DNA of 64,000 nt from Pseudoscleropodium purum. Taxonomy: Eukaryota; Streptophyta; Bryopsida; Hypnales; Brachytheciaceae. Below are positions 13,030-24,890 of the stretch, piece by piece (within the stretch, counting starts at the first letter, position 1; the number at the start of each line of letters is the position of its first letter). A program made the translations under genes and the position numbers. Location: positions 25,484,501 to 25,548,500 of the forward strand of contig OZ017799.1 of NCBI GenBank assembly GCA_963969395.1, given 5' to 3'. The notes beneath the pieces are model-generated. The model did no database searches and had not been told where the DNA came from. It saw nothing but the letters and a program-made list of their open reading frames with translations.

Positions 13030-14449
13030 GGGCCGGTTTAGACTACGGTCAAGAAGTGCACCGGTCGGTCAAGAAGTCTTGGCCAAGACATGACTATTTG
13101 AAGCAACCGGTGGAATGTTGGACAAGATGAAAAAATGATAAAATAACATGTGAAGAAGTCTTGACTGGTTGTAGTCTAAACACCATGCGGAGAACTCTTT
13201 TGGCCAACTTTATTAATTGAAGTCCACCGGTGAACTTCACCTCCAGGAAAATTGAAGGCGGTCAAGAAACTCCAATGTTCTCTAAATTCTTCTTGAAACA
13301 ATTTATACTTTTGGGTGAGTTTTTTCTTGTTGTGTGCTATTTTGTATGACTTCTTATTTTTTTCAAGTGGTTTTGGTGAATCTCTAAATTTGTATGCATT
13401 GATAATAGTCAATTGAATTTAAAAAAAATAAATGGGCATTGTTGAATTAGGATAAACTTTGATGTTTTTTATGTCCTTACAAGGTTTAATTTCAACAAAA
13501 TTTATTGGAAAAGGTGCATATTCATATCTTGCTTTTTTGTTTCAAAATTTATTAATAGGGAGTGAAATTTGAATGATTCGTTTATATTTGGGTACAAGGA
13601 GATTTAGTGGAAGGGGAGGTCAAGATAACCTTAGGGTCTGTCAACTTTGGCGTCTTGTATCTTGGTCATGCAAGGTCCAAATGTTATGAGACTTGTGTTG
13701 AAAGTTGCGAAATTTTGTCTAGTGTTTGTGGTATAAATTTCATAGACAATGAGAAAAAATAGAGTGACTGATTGGTGTTTGAGTACAAAGAGGTTTAGTG
13801 AGAGGGGAGGTGAAAGTAACCTTAGGGTCTGTCAACTTCGGCGTCTTTTATCTTAGTCATGCAAGGTCCAAATGTTATGAGACTTGTGTTGAAAGTTGAG
13901 AAATTTTGTCTAGTTTTTGTGGTATAAATTTCATAGACATTGAGCAAAAATCGAGTGACTGATTGGGGTTTGAGTACAAAGAGGTTCATTGGAAAAAGAC
14001 TTCATGTTTTAAAAACATAGTCATAGTCTTCCAAAGAGGACAAAGAGACTTTGGAGACTTGAGGATTTGTGAAGAGCTACGTTGATCGAGTGAGAGGATT
14101 TGTTTGAAATACTTGAATTTGTAACAAGAGGAGAGTTGCAACGGCATTGTGATTTGTACGGGGAAAACAATATTTTATTGAAAGTAGCTCTTGACCGGAA
14201 GCCCAGTTTCTTGTCCGGGGGGTTGAGGCCGGACAAGAAACTTGGCCTCCGGTCAAGAACTCTTACAAAAAGTGTTGCCACCTAGGATGCCATGTCATTT
14301 TTTCATCCATACTTCAAGTTCTCCACCGGACAAGAGTTGGCCGAGTGTAAACCCACTCTGGTCAAGAACAAGATTTGCTCCAATCATATTGCTCCATTTT
14401 CCTAGAATTCTTGACCGGTGCACTTCTTGACCATAGTCTAAACCGGCCC
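13030..14449. mobile_element. Harbinger-like TIR element, TSD TAA
   Basis: A 1,420-bp element. The left end begins GGGCCGGTTTAGACTACGGT and the inverse of the right end begins GGGCCGGTTTAGACTATGGT; similarity extends over about 36 bases with one mismatch. A 3-bp TAA flanks it (13027-13029 and 14450-14452). End sequence and TSD fit PIF/Harbinger. It has no transposase ORF and is therefore non-autonomous. Inside is a two-copy tandem repeat with a 191-bp period (about 13600-13980) and an inverted repeat at about 14185-14270 built on CTTGACCGG. An extra copy of AAACCGGCCC lies just outside the right end. Confidence 0.75.
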
Positions 14450-14452
14450 TAA

Positions 14453-15980
14453 ACCGGCCCTTATTAAGTCAAGTTTGAATTACAATTTGAACTTGTAGTT
14501 TTTGCATTGGAAAGTTTGATAGAAATTTTTAATAATGGTTTTGAAGTTGCCCATTGTGGTGAAGAAGATGATAGCTCAACATTGACTAGTCCTTTGAACA
14601 AGCTAAATGATGCCCATTTAAGAAAAATTCTAAAATCCAACTTTGGGCAACCTTCCCTGGACTTCATATGTCCTTTAAAGGATTAAGAGTTTGCAATTAG
14701 TTCACAAGTAGATTGTACATATAGGACAATACCCGATGATGAGGACATTGCGTAATGTAAATGATTGTCAAGAAATTAGATTTCATTAACATAATAGATT
14801 GAATTTGGATGAAAAAGTTGTAATGCCCGATTACAAAACCATATGGTCAGGCATTACGACCTAATTGCTGACTAGAACCCACCCCAGAAATGAATTCCTG
14901 CCAGTGGTTTACAGTACTACACGGTACATTCTGACACAAGTCGATTACATATGTCCTGCTGGTGATTGTATACTGTTACGCTTTTTTTGCCATTGAACTG
15001 AATTAAACTCAATGTGTGTAAAACGAAAAAAAAGAAGAAGAAAAGAGATTCGATTACACCCCAATGTTTAGAATAAACAAAATAACATAAAAGAAGATTT
15101 TATTGAGATGGACACTGAGTGAAATTCTAAGTAGGGGATGCAGAATCTCAACACCTAAACTGGGTTGGAAAATTTCCGGTGAAGCAGAATCTGTATGAAT
15201 CTGGCCTTTCTTAATTCATTTGGATGGTTTCCGTCATTTCCACTGGCTCCGCCTCCTGCTCGAGATTCTGTCAGACTTCTGATTCGAGCAGTTTTGTTCC
15301 CAAACTATTATTCACTGCACACTTAGATTTACACAACCCCTTACGGACTGAACCTGCACGATCCAAGCTTTGTTTAGCGATTGCCCAATTTGCATTTCGC
15401 TTTGTATTTAGCCTGCAAGTGGTGCGGGTCTGGTCCTACAATTTCCTTTCATTTCCTCCGGGGTCCGGAACTTCAATCGCATGTCACGGCATGTCTCCTG
15501 CCGTGCATCTGGCGGCGACCACATGGAAGCTTCCGCGCTTTCATCATCCCGAAGTTAAAGTATGCACTCATCAGTTGAGCAAATTCCGCGAGCATGACAA
15601 GTCTTCGATCAGTCGATTGTGAATTGGCGAGACGGGCTCACATCGCTGCAAGCATGTTATGTAATAGACGTACTAACTGAAAATGCAGAGAGAAAATTAA
15701 AGGATTGAACGTGTGATATATTGTCAAAAGTTAGTTGAAAGACTATAGATGATTCGATTGAGTACTGTTTCAGAGCTGAGTGATCGATGCACATTCAGAG
15801 ACTCAGGACGGGATTGAAATGCTGGATCATAGTTGGAATCTGTGATGCTTGCTAAGTAGATCGAGCTAGCGCCAGCGGCAGCTCATGTAAGTGTATTGTA
15901 GCTGGGTGGCTGTTAAGCTGGCCTCCTCTACTTTGTTCAGCGGTTGTGTCTTCCCGAGTGTCGACGACTTGTACGGTGAC
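14453..15980. other. Upstream region of the USP-DHQS gene
   Basis: AT-rich to about 15.2 kb, then rising GC towards the gene. An open frame at 15224-15622 resembles no known protein and is probably 5' leader or promoter sequence. An additional upstream exon of the downstream gene cannot be excluded. No clear TATA box could be assigned. Confidence 0.35.
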
Positions 15981-18900
15981 ATGTCGCTGGAGAGCCTGAT
16001 CAAGATGCAAAGCTCCGGCGTGCGCAGCATCGAGGATCCCAACACGCCGCGGCCTGGGGGCGTGCCGCAAGGCGCAGTGCTCGTCGCGATGGATGTCACC
16101 AAGGAGATTGGCACCGCGGCCGTGTACTGGGCGCTGGGCAATGTCGTCCGCCGCGGGGACAACTTCAAAATCGTGGGCATCATCACGCACGTCTCCAATC
16201 CAAGTACCTTCCTTCTCCTAAGCGAGATGATCACCGAGCTCGATTTTTAATGCTTGTTTTGAATGCTCCAATGCTGGTCGTCGCTAACGAGATTGTTTGT
16301 TCCTGCAGTGGGATTCAGGACACGGGTCGACAAAAACAGCTGGATCGGCAACAATGGGATCATGCTGCAACACGAATTCAATCTAAAGCGCAATGTGCTG
16401 GAGAATATCCCTCACGTCAAGGAGTGGTGTGAAAAAGCAGGAGTAAGATACATTACAATCCAGACTGTGGTATGTTCGAAATGCCGAGGTTTCTAGATTG
16501 AGCGGTAATCACTCAAATTTTTTGGGTGCTGGACTCATTGCAGGTGAAGCTGGAGGTGGAGGTGAAGGCCGGGTATCAAGTGAAGACGATCATTGTCGAC
16601 GAAGCCAAAGCTATTGGCGCCTATCACGTCGTCCTCGACAAGTAAGCGTTAAATTCTCTGAGTTTCAAATACTACCGGAATGGACGACATTTTGGGGAGT
16701 TGAAATGTTGTCGACCGTATATATGGAATTCATGGATTGCTTCGCAACTTGTAACGACACGCGCAACAACTTCTGGAAGTCGTCGAATCCTTCTGGTGCG
16801 TAGAAAGGCTTGAGGACAGCATTAGTCTTAATTAATTGTCGTTCTCAGTACCTGCTCCCACTTGTGATCGATGCAGGACAATGAAGAGCGATCGGAAGTA
16901 CTACGTGGACCATCTGACTTGCTTTGTGTCGAGGGCACGCAATAGTGGCGGCGTGGACACCATCCGCTCGTTCTCTGTTTCGAAGCAACTCCCGCCACTT
17001 GTGCCGACCCCACCCAACACAATCCGCCAAGGGCAGCCGTCGCCTCCCCCGCCGCAGCAAATCCACACGTCGGGATCCAACGTCTCCATGGCGTCCCTGG
17101 GGTCGACGCACTCGGTCTCGTCGGGCTCCTTCGAACTGATTTCCAGCGACGACTTCCTCACTCAGGACAGTGATTTGTTCTCCGTGGCGCCCACGACGGA
17201 GGAGTCGCTCGATCGGCATCCCGAGATTCAGGAAGCTCCGACGCACCGCTCGTCTTTTCCCCTGTGCAATGGCAACGGGGACAAGGCGGCTCCCACAGGG
17301 TACAACATGGTGAACCGGAAGCCCGCTTTGCACCAGTGGCTGGCGGAGGATTCATCAGATTCGCAGACCGAGGCTTATTCAGAGTCCACTCCAAGCTCCA
17401 TGGAGCCTCGACCTCATAAAATCCTGGGACCGGCGCCGGTCATCGATCAGCGCGAGCAAGTGCGACGCACTCCTGTGGAGAAAACGATGCACGCGGCGCC
17501 GTTGCCCCCGGCGCCAGTCAAACTGCACCCTCCGCTAGGCAGGACCAACACAGGAGCCTCTGTGTACAAACCATTTGTGAAGGAGACGAGCACGGTGAGC
17601 ACCATTGCGCTCCCGTTGTCGATAATGCCGTCACCGCCACATAGCAAAGTGTTGCAGAGCTTGTCGAAGACGGTGTGGGTGTGGACGCGCAGCAAGGAGG
17701 TGATGCGATGTGCGGTGGAAGTGGGTTGGACCACGTTCATCTTCACCCCCGACACCAAGTTCATGGCCCCGCAGTGGACTTGTACGTACAATCCTGCACC
17801 AGGTCGTGTAGTGCATATAAATATTAGGGTTATAAGGGTGGGTTCAGTGTTGCTGCTAGCTCCGGATCGGAGTTTGACGGGCCATTGACGGAATGTGATG
17901 TGTTGTGCTTTTGGTGGTTCTGTTTCAGCGATCGAGTGGATTAAGCCGTTGTTTCTGGAAGGGGGCCGGTTCTTGAACCAGGAGGGCAGGCAAGTGGCGC
18001 TTCTGGGTCAGGTCTACTCTGGCGAGCAGCTGGACTACCTGCCTGCAATGATGGGCGGGGCGGAGACCGTTGTCATTAACGACCTCGATTGGCAGGTTTG
18101 GGAAATTGACTAAATTCAACTAGATGGACGCAATCTCATTTTGGTTCTTCTGGCAAATTGTGACATTCAAGTGCTGAAATTGGGAATTTTCAGTTCTCAG
18201 TTGGGTTTTGGGTTATCCTAGTCTTAATACCTCCAAACTCTGCAACTTAGAGTAGTATAAACCTGAGATTTCAAATGAGTGTTTCAAATCGCTTCAGTTC
18301 CATCAGGCTTCTTAAGCGGCTCTGCTCGGTTCGTACTTGAGAGCTCTGTTTTGGATGTGAATATTTTTGTAAAATTAGGCTGATGTACCACATGTGACTA
18401 TGCAATAGACCACAGGTAGGATTGCGTCGTTTGAAATTTCAGAGTTCTTCATGGGATCACTCCAAGCTGACAATGCCGCGCCTCCTGCAGATTATTCCTC
18501 CTGGAGATGTAGTCGCCGCTTTCCAAGGTCGACGAACTCGACTTTTTGCCACAACCACCACCGCAGCCGACGCCCAAGTGTATCTGGAGGTACCGGTTCA
18601 TTCATTCAAACCTTTGGATTGCAAACAGTCTAATTCACGATTGAGAATCTTGATTTAATTGAATCATTAGTTGGGAGAGCAACTTCAATGGCATTCAGAA
18701 CATGGCATTGGAATATTGTTATCATCGTATTGTTTACTATAAGCACCTGGACACTACACCAGATGAATGCGTTGGAATCTTCGACGTGCGTTATAATTAA
18801 TTAATGTCGTTAAAGTTGTGTTGTTATAAGCTTGTTATGCTGGATTCTATTAAGATTCGTTCATTGGAGGTCTCCCTAGGGTCATAGTGATCATGCGCAC

Positions 18901-20650
18901 TCTGTCGCGATTGCAGGCTCTGGATGTAGGAATGGATGGCGTGGTGCTGCACACCGAAAACGTCTACGAAATTGGTGCCCTGAGGGTAAGAGCTCAATTG
19001 TCACTCAAGATCTTGGTCGCCTCACACCATCCATTTATTGATGAGAATGGACAGCTTCGTTTTGATCGAATTTGACAAAACGGCCTGCTCCAGAGTGTCA
19101 AAATTGTGACGTTCATTGTGGCTCAGAGCTCTAAAGACGACGACTGCTAGAGATTTGAGGTTCCATACATTCGTCTGGAAAGTGCCAATCGCAATTTCGG
19201 AATTTGACGTGCAATGGTATGATTGCAGGACTATTTGACGAAGAAGAAGACGGAGAAGGAGTGTGCTATCGAGTGGGCAAACGCAGAGCCACCCATCAAG
19301 GAAGTGGGTGAGGAGCCTGAAGTGACGGAGCAGCTTCCCGGATTAACGCCAGAGCCTTCGCTGTCGCGGTCTGAAACGACGAAGTCAGACACCCATGGCA
19401 GCTTTCATCGGGTGGCGTCCTCACCAAGATCCGATGCCAATCCCCTCAACCGTGTTGGCTCGTCGCCGCGGTTGGTAGACGACAGTCATACAAATCCTAG
19501 CTCAGTTGTTGTTCCATTTCCGGCGTCGCAAGTGCCTCAACCCGGATTGAGACTCGTGAATGCCACCGTCAAGAGTGTCGTCTCTGTGGGCGAGGGCGAC
19601 CGAGTGTCCGTGGACCTCTGCAATCTCTTGAATCCTGGCGAGGCTTTACTTGTAAGATAATTCCCCCACTTTCTCTCTCACAAGGCGATTTTTCTGTTTT
19701 TGTGGTTTCGATTGCAAGAATGCTTTTGCAAATTTTTGTTCTAATTTGTAACCTCTTGATTCGGTTTGGTGTGTAGGTGAGTTCTTTTTCCAAAGGCATG
19801 TTTCTGGTGCATTCGGAGATCCTTGCCAACAATACAAGCCGGAAATCGTTTCGTGTCAATGCGGTGAGTGATGATTGATGCCGTTATTGTCTGTCAGAGT
19901 TTACGATTTCAGCGGTGCGATTGTGTCTTTATTTCAAAATTCAGCCCCACATGATTCTGAGCCTCAGAATCTCATCTCAAAGTATTGCAGGTTTCAAATC
20001 GCATTGCCTAAAGTCCCTCCGTTCTTAGAGCAGAAAACTTGGAACTCCGACATCCCGGGTATGCCAAGAACTGTAAAATGTATGCACCGAAAACTAATGG
20101 CTATAGCAGTCCCGAATTCCGGCGTAATAAACACGCGTCTGGAGCTGATGGCCGCCCGGTGAGTTTTGGCAGGGTCCCGTGCATGCCTACACAGGCATGG
20201 CAGGAGGACGCATCACTTACTTGTCGGAGCTGGAGTCGGGAGGGCAAGTGCTGGCGGTGGATGCGCTTGGCAACTTCCGCACAGTTCTCGTGGGCCGTGT
20301 TTGCATCGAGTCCAAGCCTCTTGTGCTCGTGGTGGTGGAGGTTAAGGGAGACAGTTTTAGCGTCATGCTACAAGAGTCAGATTCAGTTCGCCTTGTTATC
20401 CCTACAGGTGCTTTGTTTAAACTGCATCCGCTCTCTCTCTCTGATTCTCTATTTCCTACTGTTGCCGATGGCCTTTGCCTTATTTTGAGCAACTAACATG
20501 GAATACCTTTGACAATCGCCTAACCAACGTCAATGTTCCTGTTCTTTAGAGCATCAAAGTCCGGGCAATGAAGCCATAGCCGTTACGAAGCTGCAACCAG
20601 GGGACATTGTCGTCTTGAGTATGGAAGACGACGACGTACACGAGCAGTAA
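15981..20650 (+). CDS. USP-like domain fused to 3-dehydroquinate synthase II-like domain
   Basis: Eleven exons with GT-AG junctions in a single frame: 15981-16203, 16309-16442, 16544-16641, 16877-17781, 17929-18095, 18491-18589, 18917-18985, 19229-19651, 19777-19863, 20173-20407, 20550-20650. They total 2,541 nt, giving 846 residues and a TAA stop. Residues about 30-173 look like the plant USP/adenine-nucleotide-hydrolase-like domain (AVLVAMDVTKEIGTAAVYWA). A Ser/Pro-rich linker follows to about 415. Residues 416-846 match DHQS-II (PF01959), with KTVWVWTRSKEVM, LLNPGEALL, KGMFLVHSE, RVNAGPVHAYTGMAGGRITY and RTVLVGRV. About 95 disordered-looking residues (575-670) interrupt that domain. In archaea DHQS-II makes 3-dehydroquinate by oxidative deamination; the role of plant homologues is not settled. 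Exon 4 alone spans the end of USP, the linker and the start of DHQS, so the fusion is in the DNA. The start could lie upstream, at 15891 or in another exon. Confidence 0.85.
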
Positions 20651-21517
20651 CAGGCTTGTGAGCCTTGCAACGAGGGGTTTGAGAGCTGACTGGCGATTTC
20701 ACAAAACTCTACGAGAATCTAGTACTTTTCATGAGAAGAGTAGGAGCACGAGTCGCAAGATCTAACACTCCCGAAGAATTCTTGAACCAAATCAGCTAGT
20801 GCCCACAATTTATTTTTACCAGGATTTATGATTTTTTGGGAAAGTTCATACTTGATTGAAACCTGGGCTTTCAAGTGCTTACTCTTCCCTGTAATTGATA
20901 ACTGAATTGCCAAACTGTATCAATAGAAAATGACACTGACTTCTCTTAGGACAACCGACGGTTTAATACATTTTTTCAAGAGCCTTTCAATACTGACTTT
21001 AGTTGACCGTTGTGAAGTTTTTAGATATTGGGCAAGAACTGCGCCACTAGAATACAGAAGTCATCAAACGTGAAATCACGGTAGTGATGATGTACACTTC
21101 CTTCCAATTGAATCGACAGGTTTCAGGTTTATTCGCTGCCGAGATTTATGGAGTGATGAGGTCGTGATGTGTTACAAATTGTTATGCGCACTTTTGCATT
21201 AGTGGTTGTCACTCACTGCTTATTACAGTTTCACACATGCATGGGAATGGCCGAAATTTCTTCTTCAATCATCACCACTTCGATCCATTACTACTGATTC
21301 GTCACAGTGGAATACAGATTCCAGATTTACAGTTGATCTTGCCTTTCAACGATCAAAACCTTGTCAGCCACTACAAAAATAAATAATTCAGACACTGTAA
21401 GCTTATGATACCGTTGCATTGATTCCACAGATTTCATCTCCGTTACAGGTACACGCCTATGTTCACTCAAAACAAGTCGAAGTGCTGCTTTACAAGTGCG
21501 ATACTATCAAATGACCT
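20651..21517. other. Convergent intergenic region (two 3' ends)
   Basis: 867 bp between the stop of the USP-DHQS gene and the stop of the dirigent gene on the opposite strand. It presumably holds both 3' untranslated regions. AATAAA-like motifs are present, but I cannot assign a specific poly(A) site. No coding seen. Confidence 0.4.
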
Positions 21518-22207
21518 CTACTTCCAGATGAAGACGTTCCATTGAAACTTGAAGCGGGCGCCTTCGTTGGGAACCTTCTCCACCAAGGCGTAGCCGTGCG
21601 CGCCACGGAAATGGCCAGTGCCACCAAGGATTATGAGCTCATTCGGCTTCACCCCGCCGACATTGCCTTGGAAGGTCAGCGAGGAGTCTTTGTATTTTCC
21701 GTCCGTGAAGGAGATCTTGCTCAACAGCTGCAACGCTTCCTTACCCTCCTTATCCGAGACGGTGCCCCAGCCGCGCTCACGCCCCAGCAGCGTGGTGTCG
21801 GCGCCAATGCCCTCTCGCACTTCGTTGTCGAACACAAAGGAGGAGCCCCACTGCAGCGGTGCTGTGTTCACGGGCAGGTTGGCTACTTTCACGGTGGCCG
21901 TGGTATCGCTAGGATCCTTGGAACGAATCTCTTGGATGTAAAACTCCAGCGTCTCTTTCACCTTCTCCTTGTCGCTCTGCGTGAACGGGAGATAGTCCTT
22001 GATACTACTTCGAACTGCAACTCCTGACGACACATGGCGCTTGATTGGGGAGCTTCTTCCCAACCGGGTGAAGTCTCCGGAGCGCCCGTAACTGGGCAGC
22101 GCCAGAGAGGAGGACCGGAACATGGAAGACTCGAAGATCTGCTGGCGTGAGGATGTGATGGCTGCGACAGCCACGTGACTTCGTTGTAGGAGTAATGAGG
22201 CGGACAT
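21518..22207 (-). CDS. Dirigent-like protein with probable plastid transit peptide
   Basis: Intronless 229-residue ORF. Residues 1 to about 68 are Ser/Arg-rich, with many hydroxylated and basic residues and almost no acidic ones, and end in SGVAVRSS, as a chloroplast transit peptide would. Residues about 83-229 fit the dirigent/AOC-barrel fold: WGSSFVFDNEVREGIGADTT, LLGRERGWGTVSDKEGKEAL, FTDGKYKDSSLTFQGN and the signature GGTGHFRGAHGYALVEKV at 195-212. Classical dirigent proteins are secreted and steer phenoxy-radical coupling in lignan synthesis. The N-terminus here has no hydrophobic signal-peptide core, so a plastid location is inferred. Allene oxide cyclase, a plastid relative by fold, was considered, but the GGTG-F-R-A-GYA signature favours dirigent. 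It converges with the USP-DHQS gene. The substrate is unknown. Confidence 0.75.
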   Translation of the reverse strand: MSASLLLQRSHVAVAAITSSRQQIFESSMFRSSSLALPSYGRSGDFTRLGRSSPIKRHVSSGVAVRSSIKDYLPFTQSDKEKVKETLEFYIQEIRSKDPSDTTATVKVANLPVNTAPLQWGSSFVFDNEVREGIGADTTLLGRERGWGTVSDKEGKEALQLLSKISFTDGKYKDSSLTFQGNVGGVKPNELIILGGTGHFRGAHGYALVEKVPNEGARFKFQWNVFIWK

Positions 22208-24890
22208 TGTGAGTCGCTCGCTTCACAATGGCTTGGAAATCAGTCCAATCTGCAATCACTTGAGCATGCAAAATGTGGCTATGATCGCTTTACAATGCCC
22301 GAAGTGGAATACCTGTATAACACGTCTCACTGGATAGAGTGCATACTATTAGTATCAGAACACAAGACTGACTTCCAAAACTCTAGGTGAGCGTTTAACA
22401 CCACGTTGCTGGGGCTCACAATCCCGCTGGCCTCAAAATAGAAGAAAGAAGAGAATTTAGCACTTGATTTCCAGCATTCCAACGCCCCCTTACGACGAAG
22501 TAAGTGCGGGTGGGGTCTTAAAAGGATACTAGTTTACAAAATGCAGCAAGTCCACGAGCTCAATCATCTCTAACTGGGCCAACAAATCTAAGTAGTGACT
22601 TTAGCTGATTGGAATTGCTTACTGGGTGCTCACAGTGCTACAGCAGCAGATTAACACTAACAAGGACAATGGAATTAGACACCCGATCAGCACCCCAACA
22701 AAAGTGGAATAAAAGTAATCAAACACACAATTATGGCGAATTTCATTAAAATGGCGGCATTCTAGAACTTTGGTGGTTTTACATCTATACTTGTCCTAGA
22801 TGTTCAGACCAACCGTTTTAGTATTTCGTATGCCATTTTAATGAAATTCACCGTACAAGTAAGCAGATCCATCCAAAGCAGCACTAAGGTTGCAAGAGAA
22901 ATAGCACCACCTCCACGAAGATAGATCAACTGGGACCAATTGCAAGACGATCGATCATTACTAACGATCTGAACAGGGGAACAGCAATACAACTAACAAA
23001 ACCCACGCATAGTCCCGGATTGATAGAAATGCAAACGTGCAAGCCGTAGCTAGAGCAGCAATGAACGGAGATCGGTAAAGAAAGGGTGCAAGGAAGACGA
23101 ACCTTGCAAAGGATCAGTCGTCGAGTCACTGCATCTAGCGCGTCCAGAACAAAAACGTGCAATGCGTGGGAGTTGGAGACTTTCAAGTAATGCTATGGTC
23201 GGCATTCGGACAGAGGGAGCACTATATACGGTGCAACCTCTTTAAACCGATCGGTCCCGGACCGGTCTAACAAGATTACGTAAGATTACGTTAGGGAGGT
23301 TTATTGACTTCTGGAGGACCATTTTTAGTCACAACCTTTGTTATGTGCCCCAGTCCGAGACTGGTCTGACAAGATTGGTTTACAGAGGTTTATTGGCTTA
23401 TGGAGGATCGACTTACGGAGGTTCTACTGTGTCAAGACTTCACTCCGGAGAGCCGCTGGCGGAACGAAACGTGCAAAGCGTGGGAGTTGGAGACTTCAGT
23501 GAAGGCCTGATCTGCTTGGCATTCGGTCAAAGGGAGCACTGTATGTTACCACAGGAGGAGATACCTTAGCCGTAATCTCGTCCGACCTCTCGCGCCTGGC
23601 CACATGGGCTCACTTCCTCCTTAATGGCTGATGTGGAATGCATTGCAGCAATGTTCTTCCGGTTAGTTCATTGTCATCTCAAAGTTCCCACGCCATTGAT
23701 CCAAAGTTGAGTCAATGTTGTGATAGGGGCATTGAAACATCAGTAGGGTGCAATATCATAACAATGTTGAAACATTACAAAATATATCAACATCACATAA
23801 AAATTATTATTCAAATGTTTTGTTGGTATTATGTCAATTTTTAATGTTTCATCATTATAAATAAGTCATTGAACAATATTATTCATTGTATGCTTGTTTC
23901 ATTATTGATGCAATACCACATTCAATGTTATTCAATCTTTTCTTGTTCTTTCATTGAAACAATATCACTTCAAAAGTAGTGAAACAATATCACCTTAGAA
24001 GTAATGATATATTGTATTTGAGATACATGTCAATGCAACGTTTGTTGACAAAATATCCCATATTTCAAATAGAAGAAGAGAGCTAAAATGTGCATGTTTA
24101 CGTTTTATGTCCAATTTTAAAATCCTATACAGTACATTGAAATGCTATGGACTAACAAGCTTTGGATACTTGGAACACACTGCTTTAATGCTAAATTTCT
24201 GAAGCCCTAATTCAAAAGATTGTTTCTTGTAAAGAATTGAATACACTAAACAAGACACTTAGAAAAATTTTGTAAGAAGTATATACAACAAAATTGTCAC
24301 TGATTTACATTACCAATAACTATCTACTAAAAAGTGAAGTACTACTTCTTGGTTTGTATTAGTTGATCCCCCTTCTCTCAAAAAATTTACAAGCCATTTT
24401 TTTTAAATGCACACCTTCAAAATTGTCATTGATTTCTTAGAATATCACTAGCTGTTGATTTTGTGAAATTTAATTTGAGCCGTCAAAATGAATATTGGAC
24501 ATGGATACAATACCGCATACAAATATGTTCTGAACACCGAATATGGGTACCAGATACAAATACAAGATGAATTGTCCCATATTGATTGTCAATGAGTTGG
24601 TTTCTGAAAATTACAAGAGAGGGGGGGGGGGGGGAGGGGGGAGGAATGAAAATATTAAAATTTTGAAATCTTAAATTTAAATCTTAGTGAAACTCAAAAC
24701 ACAACAAATGGAGACCACTCAGTGTCACTATCCACCCAAAAGACATTACCAATAACATTACTAAAGACATACAAAAGAAACTTAAGATGCAAATCTATGT
24801 CATATTGTGGAAGGTGACATTGAAGATTTAGGGTGATCTTATGGTGGCTATGTAAATTGTTACCTAACATATCTATTGTACAACTATGTA
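22208..24890. other. Intergenic with small repeats
   Basis: A short inverted repeat (GAATTTCATTAAAATGGC and its inverse) at 22739-22757 and 22831-22850 may be a tiny MITE. A direct repeat of about 85 bp, containing CGTGGGAGTTGGAGACTT, occurs at about 23152-23235 and 23466-23550. AT-rich sequence follows from 23.7 kb, with a G-run at about 24620-24645. No gene recognised. Confidence 0.4.

Noticed and set aside
15224..15622. 132-residue ORF upstream of the USP-DHQS gene
   Set aside because: No family resemblance and no supported splice into the gene; more likely leader or promoter sequence.
21542..22027. 161-residue plus-strand ORF
   Set aside because: Antisense shadow of the dirigent-like gene, which has clear family motifs.
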